Shown piece by piece: positions 43,769 through 54,395 of a DNA stretch of 64,000 bases. The notes under the pieces were generated by a model. The model saw only the letters and a list, made by a program, of their open reading frames with translations, ran no database searches and was not told the origin of the DNA. Within the stretch, counting starts at the first letter, position 1. The number at the start of each line of letters is the position of its first letter. This stretch comes from Pseudomonas fluorescens (GTDB taxonomy: Bacteria; Pseudomonadota; Gammaproteobacteria; Pseudomonadales; Pseudomonadaceae): assembly GCA_902825215.1 (NCBI GenBank), contig LR782234.1:1178001-1242000 (forward strand), given 5' to 3'. A program made the position numbers and the translations under genes.

Positions 43769-44025
43769 TAGGCATCTCCTGAAAATACATCTGAAATCCA
43801 TCCTGGCAGAGGAGCCGAAAGCATCGCTTGTTGACGCGAATTGAAACGCTCGTTCCAGGCGTGGTTACCTGTTCCGACCGGCGGCATTTTTCAAAAGTTC
43901 AGAAAAGATGGCCTATCGCCAAAAATTAACCTGACCGTTTGGACAAGGCTCTGGGACGGGAACTTTGGCGGTTTGAAGCGGTACGCGCGGGTGAGTTTTA
44001 AGATAAATATCAGGGTTAGCCGGGC

Positions 44026-44118
44026 CCTGTGGGAGCTGGCTTGCCAGCGATGAGGCCATCATGCTCAGCACATCTTTGACTGAAATGACGCCATCGCGGG
44101 CAAGCCCGCTCCCACAGG
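44026..44118. repeat. REPIN in the 366-bp gap before the 114-residue protein gene
   Basis: CTGTGGGAGCTGGCTTGCCA on one side and GCGGGCAAGCCCGCTCCCAC on the other, a mixed pair. The rest of the gap (43769-44025) must contain the leftward promoter of the lipoprotein pair. I see no clear boxes. Confidence 0.85.
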
Positions 44119-44134
44119 TTTTCTGTGTCAGGAA

Positions 44135-44479
44135 TCAGTGATTCTGTTTGTTCTCGGCTGAGGCCAGATCATGCAAATGCCGCCGCGACAGCGCCAGAAA
44201 ACGTGGCGTCGGCCCGACGTCTTCGTACAGCGGATCACCTTCCTCATCGGTGGCGACCACCGTCGAGCCTTTCACATACGGCAGGCTCGCCTCGAATTCT
44301 TCAAGCGCCGCGCCGATCAGTTCGCCGAGCAATTCCTCGGGGTGGCGTTTGGGGTACATCTCGGCAATCGCCGCCAGCCTTGCGGCAGATTCCACGTCCA
44401 GATGAATCGTGTAGCCAGTGTCGGTCAGGCGACCTTTGGCGTTTTCTTCCCAATGCTGGGCAAGTTCACGGATTTTCAT
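44135..44479 (-). CDS. Conserved 114-residue protein of unknown function
   Basis: [43 protein letters not shown] opens a small alpha/beta protein with an acidic middle ([18 protein letters not shown]) and a helical end ([13 protein letters not shown]). No signal peptide or membrane segment. It is divergent from ppc, as in P. aeruginosa (recalled as PA3688). The segment [23 protein letters not shown] resembles a ribbon-helix-helix-like helical hairpin, but I do not assign a function. Confidence 0.75.
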   Translation of the reverse strand: MKIRELAQHWEENAKGRLTDTGYTIHLDVESAARLAAIAEMYPKRHPEELLGELIGAALEEFEASLPYVKGSTVVATDEEGDPLYEDVGPTPRFLALSRRHLHDLASAENKQNH

Positions 44480-44693
44480 GATGACCTCATTTCGTACCTG
44501 CTCATGGCAGGTCTGGGTGAGTGTCCGCCAGGGCCGGCGGCAAGCCGTCGTGCGGCTTACTGTTGAGACTAGCTTTGCCGCTCAAGGTTTAAAGTCCCTT
44601 CGTCGGCTGCTTGTAAGAAGCGCCGCAGAGCGGCACTCTCTCGAGCAAAGCATTCGTTTCTGCGCCGTCCCGATTACCGCTGGAGAACTGCTG

Positions 44694-47324
44694 ATGACCG
44701 ATATTGATGCACGCTTGCGCGAAGATGTTCACCTGCTCGGAGAGCTGTTGGGCAACACCATTCGAGATCAGTACGGCGAGCCGTTCCTCGCCAAGATCGA
44801 GCAGATCCGCAAGGGCGCCAAGGCTGACCGGCGCGGCTCGATGGACGCCGAACTGAGCGCCAGCCTCAATCAGCTGAGCGAAGACGAATTGCTCCCGGTG
44901 GCGCGCGCGTTCAACCAGTTTCTGAATCTGGCGAACATCGCCGAGCAATATCAGTTGATTCATCGGCGCGAAGAGTCGCAGCCGGCGCCGTTCGAATCCC
45001 GTGTATTGCCTGAACTGCTGGCGCGTTTGCGCAGCGAAGGCCACAGCGCCGAATCCCTGGCCCGGCAACTGGCGCGGTTGGAAATCGAACTGGTGCTGAC
45101 CGCGCACCCGACCGAAGTCGCCCGCCGCACCTTGATTCAGAAGTACGACGCGATTGCCGCGCAACTTGCCGCGCAGGACCATCGCGACCTGACCAGCGCC
45201 GAGCGCGAACAGATCCACACCACCCTGCAACGATTGATCGCTGAAGCCTGGCACACCGAAGAAATCCGCCGCACGCGGCCAACGCCAGTCGACGAAGCCA
45301 AATGGGGCTTTGCAGTGATCGAACATTCGCTGTGGCAGGCGATCCCCAACCATATGCGCAAGGCCGACAAGGCGTTGCACGAAGCCACAGGCCTGCGCCT
45401 GCCGCTGGAGGCCGCACCGATTCGCTTCGCCTCGTGGATGGGCGGCGACCGTGACGGCAACCCCAACGTCACCGCCGCCGTGACCCGCGAAGTGTTATTG
45501 CTGGCGCGCTGGATGGCCGCCGACCTGTACCTGCGCGACGTCGATCACCTCGCCGCCGAACTGTCGATGCAACAGGCCAGTGATGCGCTCAAGGCCCAGG
45601 CCGGCGACAGCGCCGAACCGTATCGTGCGGTGCTCAAGCAATTGCGCGAACGCCTGCGCGCGACGCGTAATTGGGCTCACGCCGCGCTCACCGCGCCGAC
45701 ACCTGCACCTGCAGAGGTGCTGCATAACAATCGCGACCTGCTCGGGCCGCTGGAATTGTGTTTCAACTCGCTGCACGAATGCGGGATGGGCGTGATCGCC
45801 GACGGGCCGTTGCTCGACTGCCTGCGTCGCGCGGTGACTTTCGGCCTGTTCCTGGTGCGTCTGGATGTACGTCAGGATTCCGCGCGGCACAGCTCGGCGA
45901 TGACCGAAATCACCGATTACCTCGGGCTCGGGCGTTATGAGGACTGGGACGAAGAACAGCGGATCAAATTCCTTACCCAGGAACTGAGCAACCGCCGCCC
46001 GTTGCTCCCGGCGCACTTCAAACCGTCGGCCGACACCGCCGAAGTGCTCAACACCTGCAAGGAAATCGCCGCTGCCCCGGCGGCTTCGCTCGGCTCTTAC
46101 GTGATTTCCATGGCCGGCGCGGCTTCCGATGTGCTCGCCGTGCAACTGCTGCTCAAGGAATCCGGCGTGCTACGGCCAACGCGCGTGGTGCCGCTGTTCG
46201 AAACCCTCGCCGACCTCGACAACGCCGGGCCGGTGATGGAACGGCTGTTGCTGCTGCCGGGTTATCGCGCGCGTCTGCAAGGCCCGCAGGAAGTGATGAT
46301 CGGTTACTCCGACTCGGCCAAGGACGCCGGCACCACCGCGGCGGCCTGGGCGCAATATCGCGCGCAGGAACGGCTGGTGGAAATCTGTCGCGAGCAGCAA
46401 GTCGAACTGCTGTTGTTCCATGGTCGCGGCGGCACCGTTGGCCGTGGCGGCGGCCCGGCGCACGCAGCGATTCTGTCGCAGCCACCGGGTTCGGTGGCGG
46501 GGCGGTTCCGCACCACCGAGCAGGGCGAAATGATTCGTTTCAAATTCGGCCTGCCGGACATCGCCGAGCAGAACCTCAATCTGTATCTGGCGGCGGTGCT
46601 CGAAGCGACGTTGCTGCCACCGCCGCCGCCAACGCCTGAATGGCGACACTTGATGGACGAACTGGCGGCGGACGGCGTCAGCGCTTACCGCCAGGTGGTG
46701 CGCGAGAATCCGCAATTCGTCGAATACTTCCGCCAGTCCACGCCGGAGCAGGAACTGGGGCGCCTGCCGCTCGGCAGTCGTCCGGCCAAGCGCCGTGCCG
46801 GCGGCATCGAGAGCCTGCGCGCGATCCCGTGGATCTTCGGCTGGACGCAAACCCGGCTGATGCTGCCGGCGTGGCTGGGCTGGGAGTCGGCGCTGAGCAA
46901 GGCGCTGGAGCGCGGCGAAGGCGCGTTGCTCGGGCAGATGCGCGAACAGTGGCCATTCTTCCGCACGCGCATCGACATGCTGGAGATGGTGCTGGCCAAG
47001 GCAGACGCCGATATCGCGCTGTCCTACGATGAGCGTCTGGTCGAGCCGGAACTGCTGCCGCTGGGCGCGCAGTTACGCGACCTATTGTCGCAGGCGTGCG
47101 CCGTGGTGCTCGGCCTGACCGGCCAGTCGCAGCTGCTCGCGCACAGCCCCGACACCCTGGAATTCATCCGTCTGCGCAACACCTATCTCGACCCGCTGCA
47201 TCTATTGCAGGCTGAATTGCTGGCGCGTTCGCGGCAGCAGGAAGTCGAGCAGGGCAGCCCGGTGGAACAGGCGCTGCTGGTGTCTGTGGCGGGGATTGCC
47301 GCCGGTTTGCGAAATACCGGCTAA
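44694..47324 (+). CDS. ppc: Phosphoenolpyruvate carboxylase
   Basis: 876 residues from the ATG at 44694 ([20 protein letters not shown]), the usual family start. An in-frame ATG at 44418 would add 92 non-homologous residues. Catalytic blocks: [13 protein letters not shown] (His near 140), [52 protein letters not shown] and the invariant C-terminal LRNTG. It makes oxaloacetate from PEP and bicarbonate to refill the TCA cycle. The gene is monocistronic. Confidence 0.97.
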   Translation: MTDIDARLREDVHLLGELLGNTIRDQYGEPFLAKIEQIRKGAKADRRGSMDAELSASLNQLSEDELLPVARAFNQFLNLANIAEQYQLIHRREESQPAPFESRVLPELLARLRSEGHSAESLARQLARLEIELVLTAHPTEVARRTLIQKYDAIAAQLAAQDHRDLTSAEREQIHTTLQRLIAEAWHTEEIRRTRPTPVDEAKWGFAVIEHSLWQAIPNHMRKADKALHEATGLRLPLEAAPIRFASWMGGDRDGNPNVTAAVTREVLLLARWMAADLYLRDVDHLAAELSMQQASDALKAQAGDSAEPYRAVLKQLRERLRATRNWAHAALTAPTPAPAEVLHNNRDLLGPLELCFNSLHECGMGVIADGPLLDCLRRAVTFGLFLVRLDVRQDSARHSSAMTEITDYLGLGRYEDWDEEQRIKFLTQELSNRRPLLPAHFKPSADTAEVLNTCKEIAAAPAASLGSYVISMAGAASDVLAVQLLLKESGVLRPTRVVPLFETLADLDNAGPVMERLLLLPGYRARLQGPQEVMIGYSDSAKDAGTTAAAWAQYRAQERLVEICREQQVELLLFHGRGGTVGRGGGPAHAAILSQPPGSVAGRFRTTEQGEMIRFKFGLPDIAEQNLNLYLAAVLEATLLPPPPPTPEWRHLMDELAADGVSAYRQVVRENPQFVEYFRQSTPEQELGRLPLGSRPAKRRAGGIESLRAIPWIFGWTQTRLMLPAWLGWESALSKALERGEGALLGQMREQWPFFRTRIDMLEMVLAKADADIALSYDERLVEPELLPLGAQLRDLLSQACAVVLGLTGQSQLLAHSPDTLEFIRLRNTYLDPLHLLQAELLARSRQQEVEQGSPVEQALLVSVAGIAAGLRNTG

Positions 47325-47614
47325 CGTTTGCAACGGGGCATGCGGCATCGAGTAATCGCTGCCGGATGCCGCTGTGCGTGAGCGGGGAAAGTGCCGCCAG
47401 GCGACAGTTCATGTTGGGGTTGCGACTTGGGTTACCGCGTCGCAAGGTCGCGGCGGGCGTCGGTTTCTCCGACTTTTGGCGTCTTGTGTGGGCGCAGCCT
47501 GCTGTGTATCTTGATCAGCCTTTGGCCGTTTGTGCGGCCACGACCCGTATTTTTCAGGATTCGTCCCAAGCGGCGAATCCTTTGTTTTGTAAAAGCTTTT
47601 TATAAAAAAATTGA

Positions 47615-48277
<663 letters not shown>

Positions 48278-48298
48278 AAAGTCTGAACCGCTGCATCA

Positions 48299-48325
48299 TC
48301 CACGGCCCGCTTGCGGGCCGTAGTT
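48299..48325 (+). terminator. Weak terminator-like hairpin after adk
   Basis: ACGGCCCGC / GCGGGCCGT with a TT loop, followed by only a loose T-rich stretch (AGTTGTTTAT), 22 bp after the stop. Confidence 0.6.
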
Positions 48326-48370
48326 GTTTATACTGACGCACCTTTTTCCCACCCTGTTCTGGAAACATCG

Positions 48371-49045
48371 ATGAGTACCTTGCTGGCCCTGGACACCGCG
48401 ACTGAAGCTTGCTCCGTTGCCTTGCTGCACGACGGCAAGGTGACGAGACATTACGAGGTGATCCCGCGTCTGCACGCGCAAAAGTTGCTGCCAATGATCC
48501 AGCAACTGCTGGCGGATGCCGGGACCACGCTGCAAGCAGTCGACGCCATTGCGTTCGGGCGCGGGCCGGGTGCATTCACCGGTGTGCGGATTGCCATCGG
48601 CGTGGTGCAGGGGCTGGCGTTTGCGTTGGATCGTCCGGTCTTGCCGGTGTCCAATCTGGCGGTGCTGGCCCAACGTGCGTTGCGCGAGCATGGCGTGGGT
48701 CAGGTCGCGGCGGCCATTGATGCGCGCATGGACGAAGTCTATTGGGGCTGCTACCGCGAGACAGCGGGGGAGATGCGTCTGGTCGGCGCCGAAGCCGTGC
48801 TGCCACCGGAAGTTGCGGCGCTGCCGGCTGACGCCAGTGGCGACTGGTTCGGTGCGGGCACCGGTTGGGGCTACGGCGAGCGCATTGCGGTCAACCTGAC
48901 CGGCGCCGATGCGGGCATGCTGCCCCACGCCGAAGACCTGCTGACCCTGGCGCGGTTTGCCTGGGCGCGCGGCGAGTCGATCCCGGCCGACGACGCGCAA
49001 CCGGTCTACCTGCGTGACAAAGTCGCCACCCCAAAAGCCCGCTGA
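48371..49045 (+). CDS. tsaB: tRNA threonylcarbamoyladenosine biosynthesis protein TsaB
   Basis: 224 residues from the ATG at 48371. An earlier in-frame ATG at 48311 is not conserved. The ASKHA-fold start TLLALDTATEACSVAL is diagnostic, followed by FGRGPGAFTGVRIAIGVVQGLAF near residue 63. It forms the TsaB-TsaD-TsaE complex that makes t6A37 on ANN-reading tRNAs. It acts as a scaffold, without the full metal site of TsaD. The position after adk is as in other Pseudomonas. Confidence 0.95.
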   Translation: MSTLLALDTATEACSVALLHDGKVTRHYEVIPRLHAQKLLPMIQQLLADAGTTLQAVDAIAFGRGPGAFTGVRIAIGVVQGLAFALDRPVLPVSNLAVLAQRALREHGVGQVAAAIDARMDEVYWGCYRETAGEMRLVGAEAVLPPEVAALPADASGDWFGAGTGWGYGERIAVNLTGADAGMLPHAEDLLTLARFAWARGESIPADDAQPVYLRDKVATPKAR

Positions 49046-49058
49046 TTCACCAAAAAAC

Positions 49059-49149
49059 CTGTGGGAGCGAGCTTGCTCGCGAAGCGGTGTTTCAAATAAG
49101 GAAATTAGTCTGACACGGCGCATTCGTGAGCAAGCTCGCTTCTACAGGG
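49059..49149. repeat. REPIN after tsaB
   Basis: CTGTGGGAGCGAGCTTGCTC and TTCGTGAGCAAGCTCGCTTC, slightly degenerate. The remaining 150 bp to the next gene are AT-rich and presumably contain its promoter. Confidence 0.85.
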
Positions 49150-49298
49150 AAATAAGTCACATCGAAATATCGCCAATCGTCAGTTTTTTCCCCTCGTTTA
49201 AAACCTTTTGCGCTTTATGTGTTCTAGTTATCACTCGGCAGTTTGCTAAGTCGGTCAGGTGCCGCTAAATTGCCATCATTGATACCGAGCATGAAATT

Positions 49299-49610
49299 AT
49301 GCGTATAGACGGCGTTTCCTCTCAGTCCTATCCCATCAAGCGCAAGCCTCGCAAAGGCCCTGTGACGGTGGACGAATCCCTCGACGATATCGACGGCGAG
49401 CTGGAGTTTCCGACTGAAGAGCAACTGGCGGCCCGTGCTGCCGCCAAAGCCACTGCGCAACGCCTGAGCAATCTGCCTGCCCGTCAGCAAGACATGATCT
49501 ACCACCGCGCGATGAGCAAAAGCGTAGCGATGGCCTTGGCCAGCTACCTGAGCACCGCCGGTTTTGTCGATTGGGATGCCGACGTTCTGGGTCTCGATCT
49601 GTATATCTGA
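49299..49610 (+). CDS. Conserved 103-residue hypothetical protein
   Basis: MRIDGVSSQSYPIKRKPRKGP opens a basic N-terminus. An acidic patch (DESLDDIDGELEFPTEEQ) is followed by a helical C-terminal half with YHRAMSKSVAMALASYLSTAGF. No signal peptide and no catalytic motif. Its TGA overlaps the ATG of the DUF72 gene by one base, so the two are coupled. No family name is recognised. Confidence 0.78.
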   Translation: MRIDGVSSQSYPIKRKPRKGPVTVDESLDDIDGELEFPTEEQLAARAAAKATAQRLSNLPARQQDMIYHRAMSKSVAMALASYLSTAGFVDWDADVLGLDLYI

Positions 49611-50470
49611 TGGATCTGCCTTACTACCTTGGATGCCCGTCCTGGAGCGAAAATGCCTGGCGCGAGTATCTGTATCCGGTAGACGCAAAAACCTCCGACT
49701 TTCTCGGTCTCTATTCTCAAGTGTTCAATGCGGTCGAAGGCAATACCACCTTCTACGCCAGCCCATCGCCCGCCACCGTGCAGCGTTGGGCCGAGATCAT
49801 GCCCGAACACTTTCGCTTCACCGCCAAGTTCCCCGGCGACATCAGCCACAGCGGTGACTTGCGCGATCAATTGACCGCCGCCGAAACCTTCCTGCAGTTA
49901 CTCAAGCCGCTCGGTCAACGGGTGTCGCCGTTGTGGCTGCAACTGTCGAAAAGCTTCACCCCGCAGCGGCTGCCGGAACTGGCAGCGTTCATCGATACAC
50001 TGGATTGCCCGTTGGCGGTGGAAGTGCGCAACGAGCAGTTTTTCGCCAAGGGTGAAAGTGAGCGCTTGCTCAACCGTCTGCTGCTCGATCATGGTGTCGA
50101 GCGCATCTGCCTTGATCCGCGTGCGCTGTTCAGCTGTCTGTCGACCGAGTCGTCGGTGATCCACGCACAATCGAAAAAGCCGCGAGTGCCGACGCGTCCG
50201 GCGGCGTTTACCCAGTTCCCGCAGGTGCGCTTCATCGGTCATCCCGAGCTTGAAGCCAACGATCCGTTTCTGCTGCCGTGGGTGAGCAAGATCGCCGAAT
50301 GGATTGAAGAAGGGCGCACGCCGTATATCTTCCTGCACACCGCCGATAATCTGCTCGCGGCGAAGCTGGCGCAACGTTTTCACACGCAATTGATGCAGCG
50401 TTTGCCTGGCTTGCCAGCGCTGCCTGAGCTATACAGAGAACCCGCCGCCGAGCAACTTGGCCTGCTCTGA
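49610..50470 (+). CDS. DUF72 family protein (TIM-barrel)
   Basis: 286 residues, MDLPYYLGCPSWSENAWREYLYP, with the conserved blocks GNTTFYASPSPATVQRWAE, FRFTAKFPGDISH and VEVRNEQFF. DUF72 proteins (YecE-like) adopt a TIM-barrel fold and have no established function. Starting at 49610 uses the overlap TGATG with the previous stop; an ATG at 49571 is in frame but gives an unconserved leader. Confidence 0.88.
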   Translation: MDLPYYLGCPSWSENAWREYLYPVDAKTSDFLGLYSQVFNAVEGNTTFYASPSPATVQRWAEIMPEHFRFTAKFPGDISHSGDLRDQLTAAETFLQLLKPLGQRVSPLWLQLSKSFTPQRLPELAAFIDTLDCPLAVEVRNEQFFAKGESERLLNRLLLDHGVERICLDPRALFSCLSTESSVIHAQSKKPRVPTRPAAFTQFPQVRFIGHPELEANDPFLLPWVSKIAEWIEEGRTPYIFLHTADNLLAAKLAQRFHTQLMQRLPGLPALPELYREPAAEQLGLL

Positions 50471-50502
50471 GGCGTCTGTATTTTCCCGCCCGGAGCCTGC
50501 CG

Positions 50503-51339
50503 ATGGACGCTTCAGCCCGCAACGAACAAGCCCGTAAAGCCATTGCCTTCAAAGCCCTGCACGAACAACCGGGGATCTTTGTGATTCCCAATCCGTGGGA
50601 CGCCGGCTCGGCAAAGATGCTCGCCAGCCTCGGCTATCACGCCCTGGCAACCACCAGTGCCGGTTATGCGTTTTCGCAAGGCAAGGCCGATGGCGCGTTG
50701 AGCCTGGACGAGACCCTGGCCAATGTTCGCGCCATCGTCGCGGCAACGGACTTACCGGTGGCGGTGGACCTCGAAAACGGTTTTGCCGATGACCCGACCG
50801 AATGCGCCAAGAGCCTGCTGCGCGCTGCTGAAGCCGGCGCGGTGGGTGGTTCGATCGAAGATGCCACTGGCCGCGCGGACGCGCCGATCTACTGTTTCGA
50901 ACACGCCGTGGCGCGCATCGAGGCCGCAGTCGCAACGGTGCGCACGCTAGCGTTTCCCTTCGTTCTGACCGCCCGCGCGGAAAACTACCTGCACGGCAAT
51001 CCCGATATCAACGACACCATCCGCCGCCTGCAGGCATTCGCCGAAGCGGGCGCTGACGTGTTGTATGCGCCGGGTTTGCGCAATGCCGAAGAAGTGCTGG
51101 CGGTGGTCCGGGCGGTGGCGCCGAAACCGGTGAATGTGCTGATGTCCGGCGGCTTGAAACTGACCGTGCAGCAATTGCAGGACATGGGCGTGCGGCGGGT
51201 CAGCACCGGTTCGGCCTTGGCGCTGGCGGCGTTTGGTGAGTTTTTCCGCGCCGCTGAGGAAATCCAGCAGTCGGGCACCTTTGGCTTCACGTCGCAATCG
51301 ATGCCGTTCGCCAAGGCCAATCAATTGTTCAAAGGCTGA
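50503..51339 (+). CDS. Isocitrate lyase/PEP mutase superfamily protein
   Basis: 278 residues. The barrel motifs are FVIPNPWDAGSAKML near 27, ATTSAGYAFSQGKADG near 50, PVAVDLENGFADDP (metal site) near 86 and GGSIEDATGR near 112. The superfamily cleaves or rearranges C-C or P-C bonds of carboxylates and phosphonates. The isocitrate lyase KKCGH motif is not present, so the true substrate is probably a 2-methylisocitrate-, oxaloacetate- or phosphonate-like compound. It starts 32 bp after the DUF72 gene and is followed closely by the extensin-like gene. Confidence 0.87.
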   Translation: MDASARNEQARKAIAFKALHEQPGIFVIPNPWDAGSAKMLASLGYHALATTSAGYAFSQGKADGALSLDETLANVRAIVAATDLPVAVDLENGFADDPTECAKSLLRAAEAGAVGGSIEDATGRADAPIYCFEHAVARIEAAVATVRTLAFPFVLTARAENYLHGNPDINDTIRRLQAFAEAGADVLYAPGLRNAEEVLAVVRAVAPKPVNVLMSGGLKLTVQQLQDMGVRRVSTGSALALAAFGEFFRAAEEIQQSGTFGFTSQSMPFAKANQLFKG

Positions 51340-51341
51340 GC

Positions 51342-52034
51342 ATGGGGCGCTGGATTTTCTGGTTGATCCTGCTGGCGCTGGGTGGGACGGCCCTCAGTGT
51401 CTGGCGCGGCTGGCTTGACGTGCCGGCGCAGTGGAATCCGTGGGCGCCGCTGGACATCAAAGCCCCGCCCAATTGGCTGACCGGTTACAAGCTGATGCGT
51501 CTGCGCAGTGATCCGGCACTTTGTGCCCAGGCCCTGAGCAGTTCGGATCTGCGCGTTTCACCGCAATCCGACAGTCCCGGCGCCAAGTGCCCGTTGATGG
51601 GCGCCTTGCGCGTACAGGGTGGTGAGACCGCGCTGAGCAGCAGTTTCCTCGCCAGTTGCCCGTTGGCGGTGGCTTACGCGATGTTCGAACATCATTCCCT
51701 GCAACCGGCCGCGCAAGCCGTTTACGGCCAGAAGGTCGCGCGCCTCGATCACCTCGGCAGCTTCGCCTGCCGCAATGTCTATAACCGCGAGAGTGGGGCG
51801 CTAAGCCGTCACGCCAGCGCCGATGCGCTGGATATCGCCGGTTTTCGCTTGGCTGACGGGCGCAGCATCAGCGTGCTCAAGGACTGGCCCAAGGACAATC
51901 AGGACGCACGGTTCTTGCGTCAGGTGCGTGACGGCGCCTGCGAGGCGTTCAGTGTGGTGTTGAGTCCGGATTACAACGCCGCCCACCGCAATCACTTTCA
52001 CGTCGATGTCGGGCGCTGGAGCGTGTGTCGCTGA
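51342..52034 (+). CDS. Extensin-like family protein, membrane-anchored
   Basis: 230 residues. N-terminal hydrophobic anchor GRWIFWLILLALGGTALSVW. The C-terminal domain contains ALSRHASADALDIAGFRLADG and NAAHRNHFHVDVGRWSVCR. The H-x(6)-D and H-x-H arrangement resembles the zinc site of VanX/VanY-type (M15) peptidases, to which bacterial extensin-like proteins are related. Four or more Cys suggest disulfides in the periplasm. Peptidoglycan is the likely target by inference. It starts 2 bp after the previous stop. Confidence 0.85.
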   Translation: MGRWIFWLILLALGGTALSVWRGWLDVPAQWNPWAPLDIKAPPNWLTGYKLMRLRSDPALCAQALSSSDLRVSPQSDSPGAKCPLMGALRVQGGETALSSSFLASCPLAVAYAMFEHHSLQPAAQAVYGQKVARLDHLGSFACRNVYNRESGALSRHASADALDIAGFRLADGRSISVLKDWPKDNQDARFLRQVRDGACEAFSVVLSPDYNAAHRNHFHVDVGRWSVCR

Positions 52035-52037
52035 GGT

Positions 52038-52658
52038 TTACGCGGCGAGGCGCAGGTTCTGCAGAACGATCGGGCGTGCCCAGCCGTTATCGAAGTCGAG
52101 CGCTTTTTGCTGCTCGACAATTTCTTCCGGTGGGAACGGCGGATAAGGCTTTTGCAGCAGATCAAGGTCGAACTCGGCAATCGGCAGGTACAGCGGCTTC
52201 TTCTGTGGTGCCGGGCCTGGTTCTGGCATTGGCTGACCGTTGTTGATCACGATCGGGCGGACCCAGCTGCTGTCGAAATCCTGCTGCTCTTGCTGGGCTT
52301 TGAGTTCTTCCGGCGGGAACGGTGGGAACGGCTTGTCGAGCAGTTCCATTTCGAACTCGGCAATCGGCAGGAACAGCGGCTCCGGCGGACGCACTTGGGT
52401 TTCGACCACATCGCACTCGCGCTGGCTGACGATGTGCGCGTGCAGTTCGCTGCCGATGGTTGGCTCTTGCGGGCTGTTCAGGTCAACCGGTGGGAATGTG
52501 CCGCAGGCTGGCACCACTTCACTCGACTGTTCGGCCAGCGCCTGGGCAAAGAAATCCTGCCACAGGTGACTGACGCCGCTCAGTGTTTGAGTGTTATGAC
52601 GGCTGAAATCGCCATGGGGCGAAATGTAGCCTATCGATGTGGGAAGAATGCCTGACAT
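52038..52658 (-). CDS. Conserved protein with two 47-residue tandem repeats
   Basis: 206 residues. The N-terminal part has three Cys and no signal. The C-terminal half is two copies of a unit: LFLPIAEFEMELLDKPFPPFPPEE...FDSSWVRPIVINN, then LYLPIAEFDLDLLQKPYPPFPPEE...FDNGWARPIVLQN. The proline-rich FPPFPPEE linker and WxRPIV end are conserved between copies. It is convergent with the extensin-like gene (3 bp apart) and divergent from rsmJ. No known domain is recognised. A PA3681-like position is recalled for P. aeruginosa. Confidence 0.8.
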   Translation of the reverse strand: MSGILPTSIGYISPHGDFSRHNTQTLSGVSHLWQDFFAQALAEQSSEVVPACGTFPPVDLNSPQEPTIGSELHAHIVSQRECDVVETQVRPPEPLFLPIAEFEMELLDKPFPPFPPEELKAQQEQQDFDSSWVRPIVINNGQPMPEPGPAPQKKPLYLPIAEFDLDLLQKPYPPFPPEEIVEQQKALDFDNGWARPIVLQNLRLAA

Positions 52659-52750
52659 TTTTTTCGGTTGACGCTCAGCTCTGGCAAAATGCGCGTTGAA
52701 TGGTTTATCGGCGGTTTTTGTCGATCCTTAACTTTTTTGAGCGTTTTTTC

Positions 52751-53533
52751 ATGATCGAGTCACCCGCGGCCTGCCGCATCCATGTCCAGGCCCTTGCCGC
52801 GGCGTTTCAAGCGCAAGCCGAGCAATGGGCTGAACGTCTCGGCCTGCCGCTGGCCGAGGCGGACGGCGAGTTCGCTTTGCAGGTCGGCGAGCAGGGTTTG
52901 CAGCTGCAACAGCTCGGCCCGGACGCACCGGGGCCGGTGCGGGTCGACTTCGTCGAGGGCGGCGCGGCGCATCGGCGTTTGTACGGTGGCGGCAGTGGGC
53001 AGATGATCGCCAAAGCGGTCGGCATCGCCCAAGGCGTGCGCCCGCGCGTGCTGGATGCCACGGCGGGGCTGGGCAAGGATGCGTTCGTGCTGGCCAGCCT
53101 CGGCTGTGAGATGAGCCTGATCGAACGCCAGCCGTTGATTGGCGCGCTGCTGGAAGATGGCCTGGCGCGGGCGGCGGAGGATTTCGACGTAGCGCCGATC
53201 GTGGCGCGGATGAAGCTGCTCAAGGGCAACTCCATCGAGGTCATGCGCAATTGGCAAGGCGAGCCGCCGCAGGTGATCTATCTCGACCCGATGTTTCCGC
53301 ATCGTGAGAAGACCGCGTTGGTGAAAAAGGAAATGCGCCTGTTCCGACCCCTGGTCGGCGATGACCCGGATGCACCCGCATTGCTCGAAGCCGCGCTGGC
53401 GTTGGCCACGCACCGGGTTGTGGTCAAGCGCCCGCGCAAGGCGCCGTGCATTGAAGGCCCGAAGCCGAGCCATGCGCTGGATGGCAAATCGAGCCGGTAT
53501 GACATTTACCCGAAAAAAGCGCTAAAACCTTAA
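52751..53533 (+). CDS. rsmJ: 16S rRNA (guanine-1516-N2) methyltransferase RsmJ
   Basis: 260 residues from the ATG at 52751 ([15 protein letters not shown]). An ATG at 52700 would add 17 residues. Family motifs are [27 protein letters not shown] near 72, the SAM site [27 protein letters not shown] near 106 and the catalytic-loop-like [22 protein letters not shown] near 174. It methylates G1516 of 16S rRNA. Confidence 0.95.
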   Translation: MIESPAACRIHVQALAAAFQAQAEQWAERLGLPLAEADGEFALQVGEQGLQLQQLGPDAPGPVRVDFVEGGAAHRRLYGGGSGQMIAKAVGIAQGVRPRVLDATAGLGKDAFVLASLGCEMSLIERQPLIGALLEDGLARAAEDFDVAPIVARMKLLKGNSIEVMRNWQGEPPQVIYLDPMFPHREKTALVKKEMRLFRPLVGDDPDAPALLEAALALATHRVVVKRPRKAPCIEGPKPSHALDGKSSRYDIYPKKALKP

Positions 53534-53547
53534 AACCGAGTCGCGCC

Positions 53548-53640
53548 AATCGCTGGCAAGCCAGCTCCCACAGGGTTTGGTGGTGTGTACACAGTTTGAG
53601 ATCACACCCAAATCCTTGTGGGAGCTGGCTTGCCAGCGAT
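53548..53640. repeat. REPIN, AGCTGGCTTGCCAGC class
   Basis: ATCGCTGGCAAGCCAGCTCC and GGGAGCTGGCTTGCCAGCGA between the convergent rsmJ and mexL genes. Confidence 0.9.
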
Positions 53641-53665
53641 GGCGTCAGTGCCGACACCGCAGAAA

Positions 53666-54301
53666 TCAGGGTCGATAAGCGCGCATAAACAAAGCCACCA
53701 CTTCCTGAATATGGCGTTCTGAAGCCTCTTCGCTCAACGGCTCGCCACAGCCATACAACAGCCGAAAATTCCCTGCACCCTTGATCAGGCAAAAGAAATG
53801 CTCGGCGGCATTGCGCGGCAGATCGATGTTCAGCGCGCCGGTCTCGTGGATACGCGTCAACAGTCGCTCCATGCCCTGCACCATGCGCTCGGGGCCGGCC
53901 TGGAAAAAGATCAGCGAAAGATTCGGGTCCTGACTGCCCAGCGCCATGATCAGCCGGTGCAGGTTCACCGATTCCTCACTGTTGATCAGTTGATGAAAAC
54001 CCCGGGCAATGTTCAGCAACACATTTTCCACGGAGATGCCTTCCGGCAATTCGAAGAACAACGGCGGCAATTGTTCTTCGCATTTGGCTACCACTGCGGC
54101 GGAGAACAACGTCTCTTTGTCGTTGAAATGGCTGTAGACCGTCAGCTTTGACACGCCGGCCTCGCTGGCCACCGCGTCCATGCTGGTGTTGGCGTAACCA
54201 TGGGTGAGGAAGAGGGTTTTCGCCGCGTCGAGGATGGCTTGGCGTTTAGCCAGATCCTTGGGGCGACCCGGGCCGTTTGGAGCTGCAAGATTGTTCGACA
54301 T
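53666..54301 (-). CDS. mexL: TetR-family repressor of the adjacent efflux operon (MexL-like)
   Basis: 211 residues. The HTH domain is GRPKDLAKRQAILDAAKTLFLTHGYANTSMDAVASEAGVSKLTVYSHFNDKETLF (residues 12-66). It is transcribed divergently from mexJK with a 94-bp shared control region, the layout of mexL-mexJK in P. aeruginosa. In that species MexL represses mexJK and itself. The symbol rests on synteny and family, since ligand and operator cannot be confirmed by eye. Confidence 0.82.
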   Translation of the reverse strand: MSNNLAAPNGPGRPKDLAKRQAILDAAKTLFLTHGYANTSMDAVASEAGVSKLTVYSHFNDKETLFSAAVVAKCEEQLPPLFFELPEGISVENVLLNIARGFHQLINSEESVNLHRLIMALGSQDPNLSLIFFQAGPERMVQGMERLLTRIHETGALNIDLPRNAAEHFFCLIKGAGNFRLLYGCGEPLSEEASERHIQEVVALFMRAYRP

Positions 54302-54311
54302 TCTTCGCTTT

Positions 54312-54362
54312 TAATACTGGACTGGTGAGTTTGCTATTAATACCATACCGGCCAGTATAAAT
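54312..54362. promoter_or_regulatory. Candidate MexL operator in the mexL-mexJ divergent promoter
   Basis: Half-sites ATACTGG (54314), ATACCGG (54345) and its inverted partner CCAGTAT (54352). The last two make an abutting palindrome ATACCGGCCAGTAT with one mismatch. TTGCTA (54331) and TATAAA (54356) could be the mexJ -35 and -10 boxes, so the palindrome would overlap the -10 region. Confidence 0.55.
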
Positions 54363-54395
54363 ATTCCAAGCACCATTAGCGAAAGGTCCGTCACC

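Noticed and set aside
44418..44693. N-terminal extension of ppc by 92 residues
   Set aside because: It overlaps the divergent 114-residue gene and its promoter region and has no similarity to PEP carboxylase.
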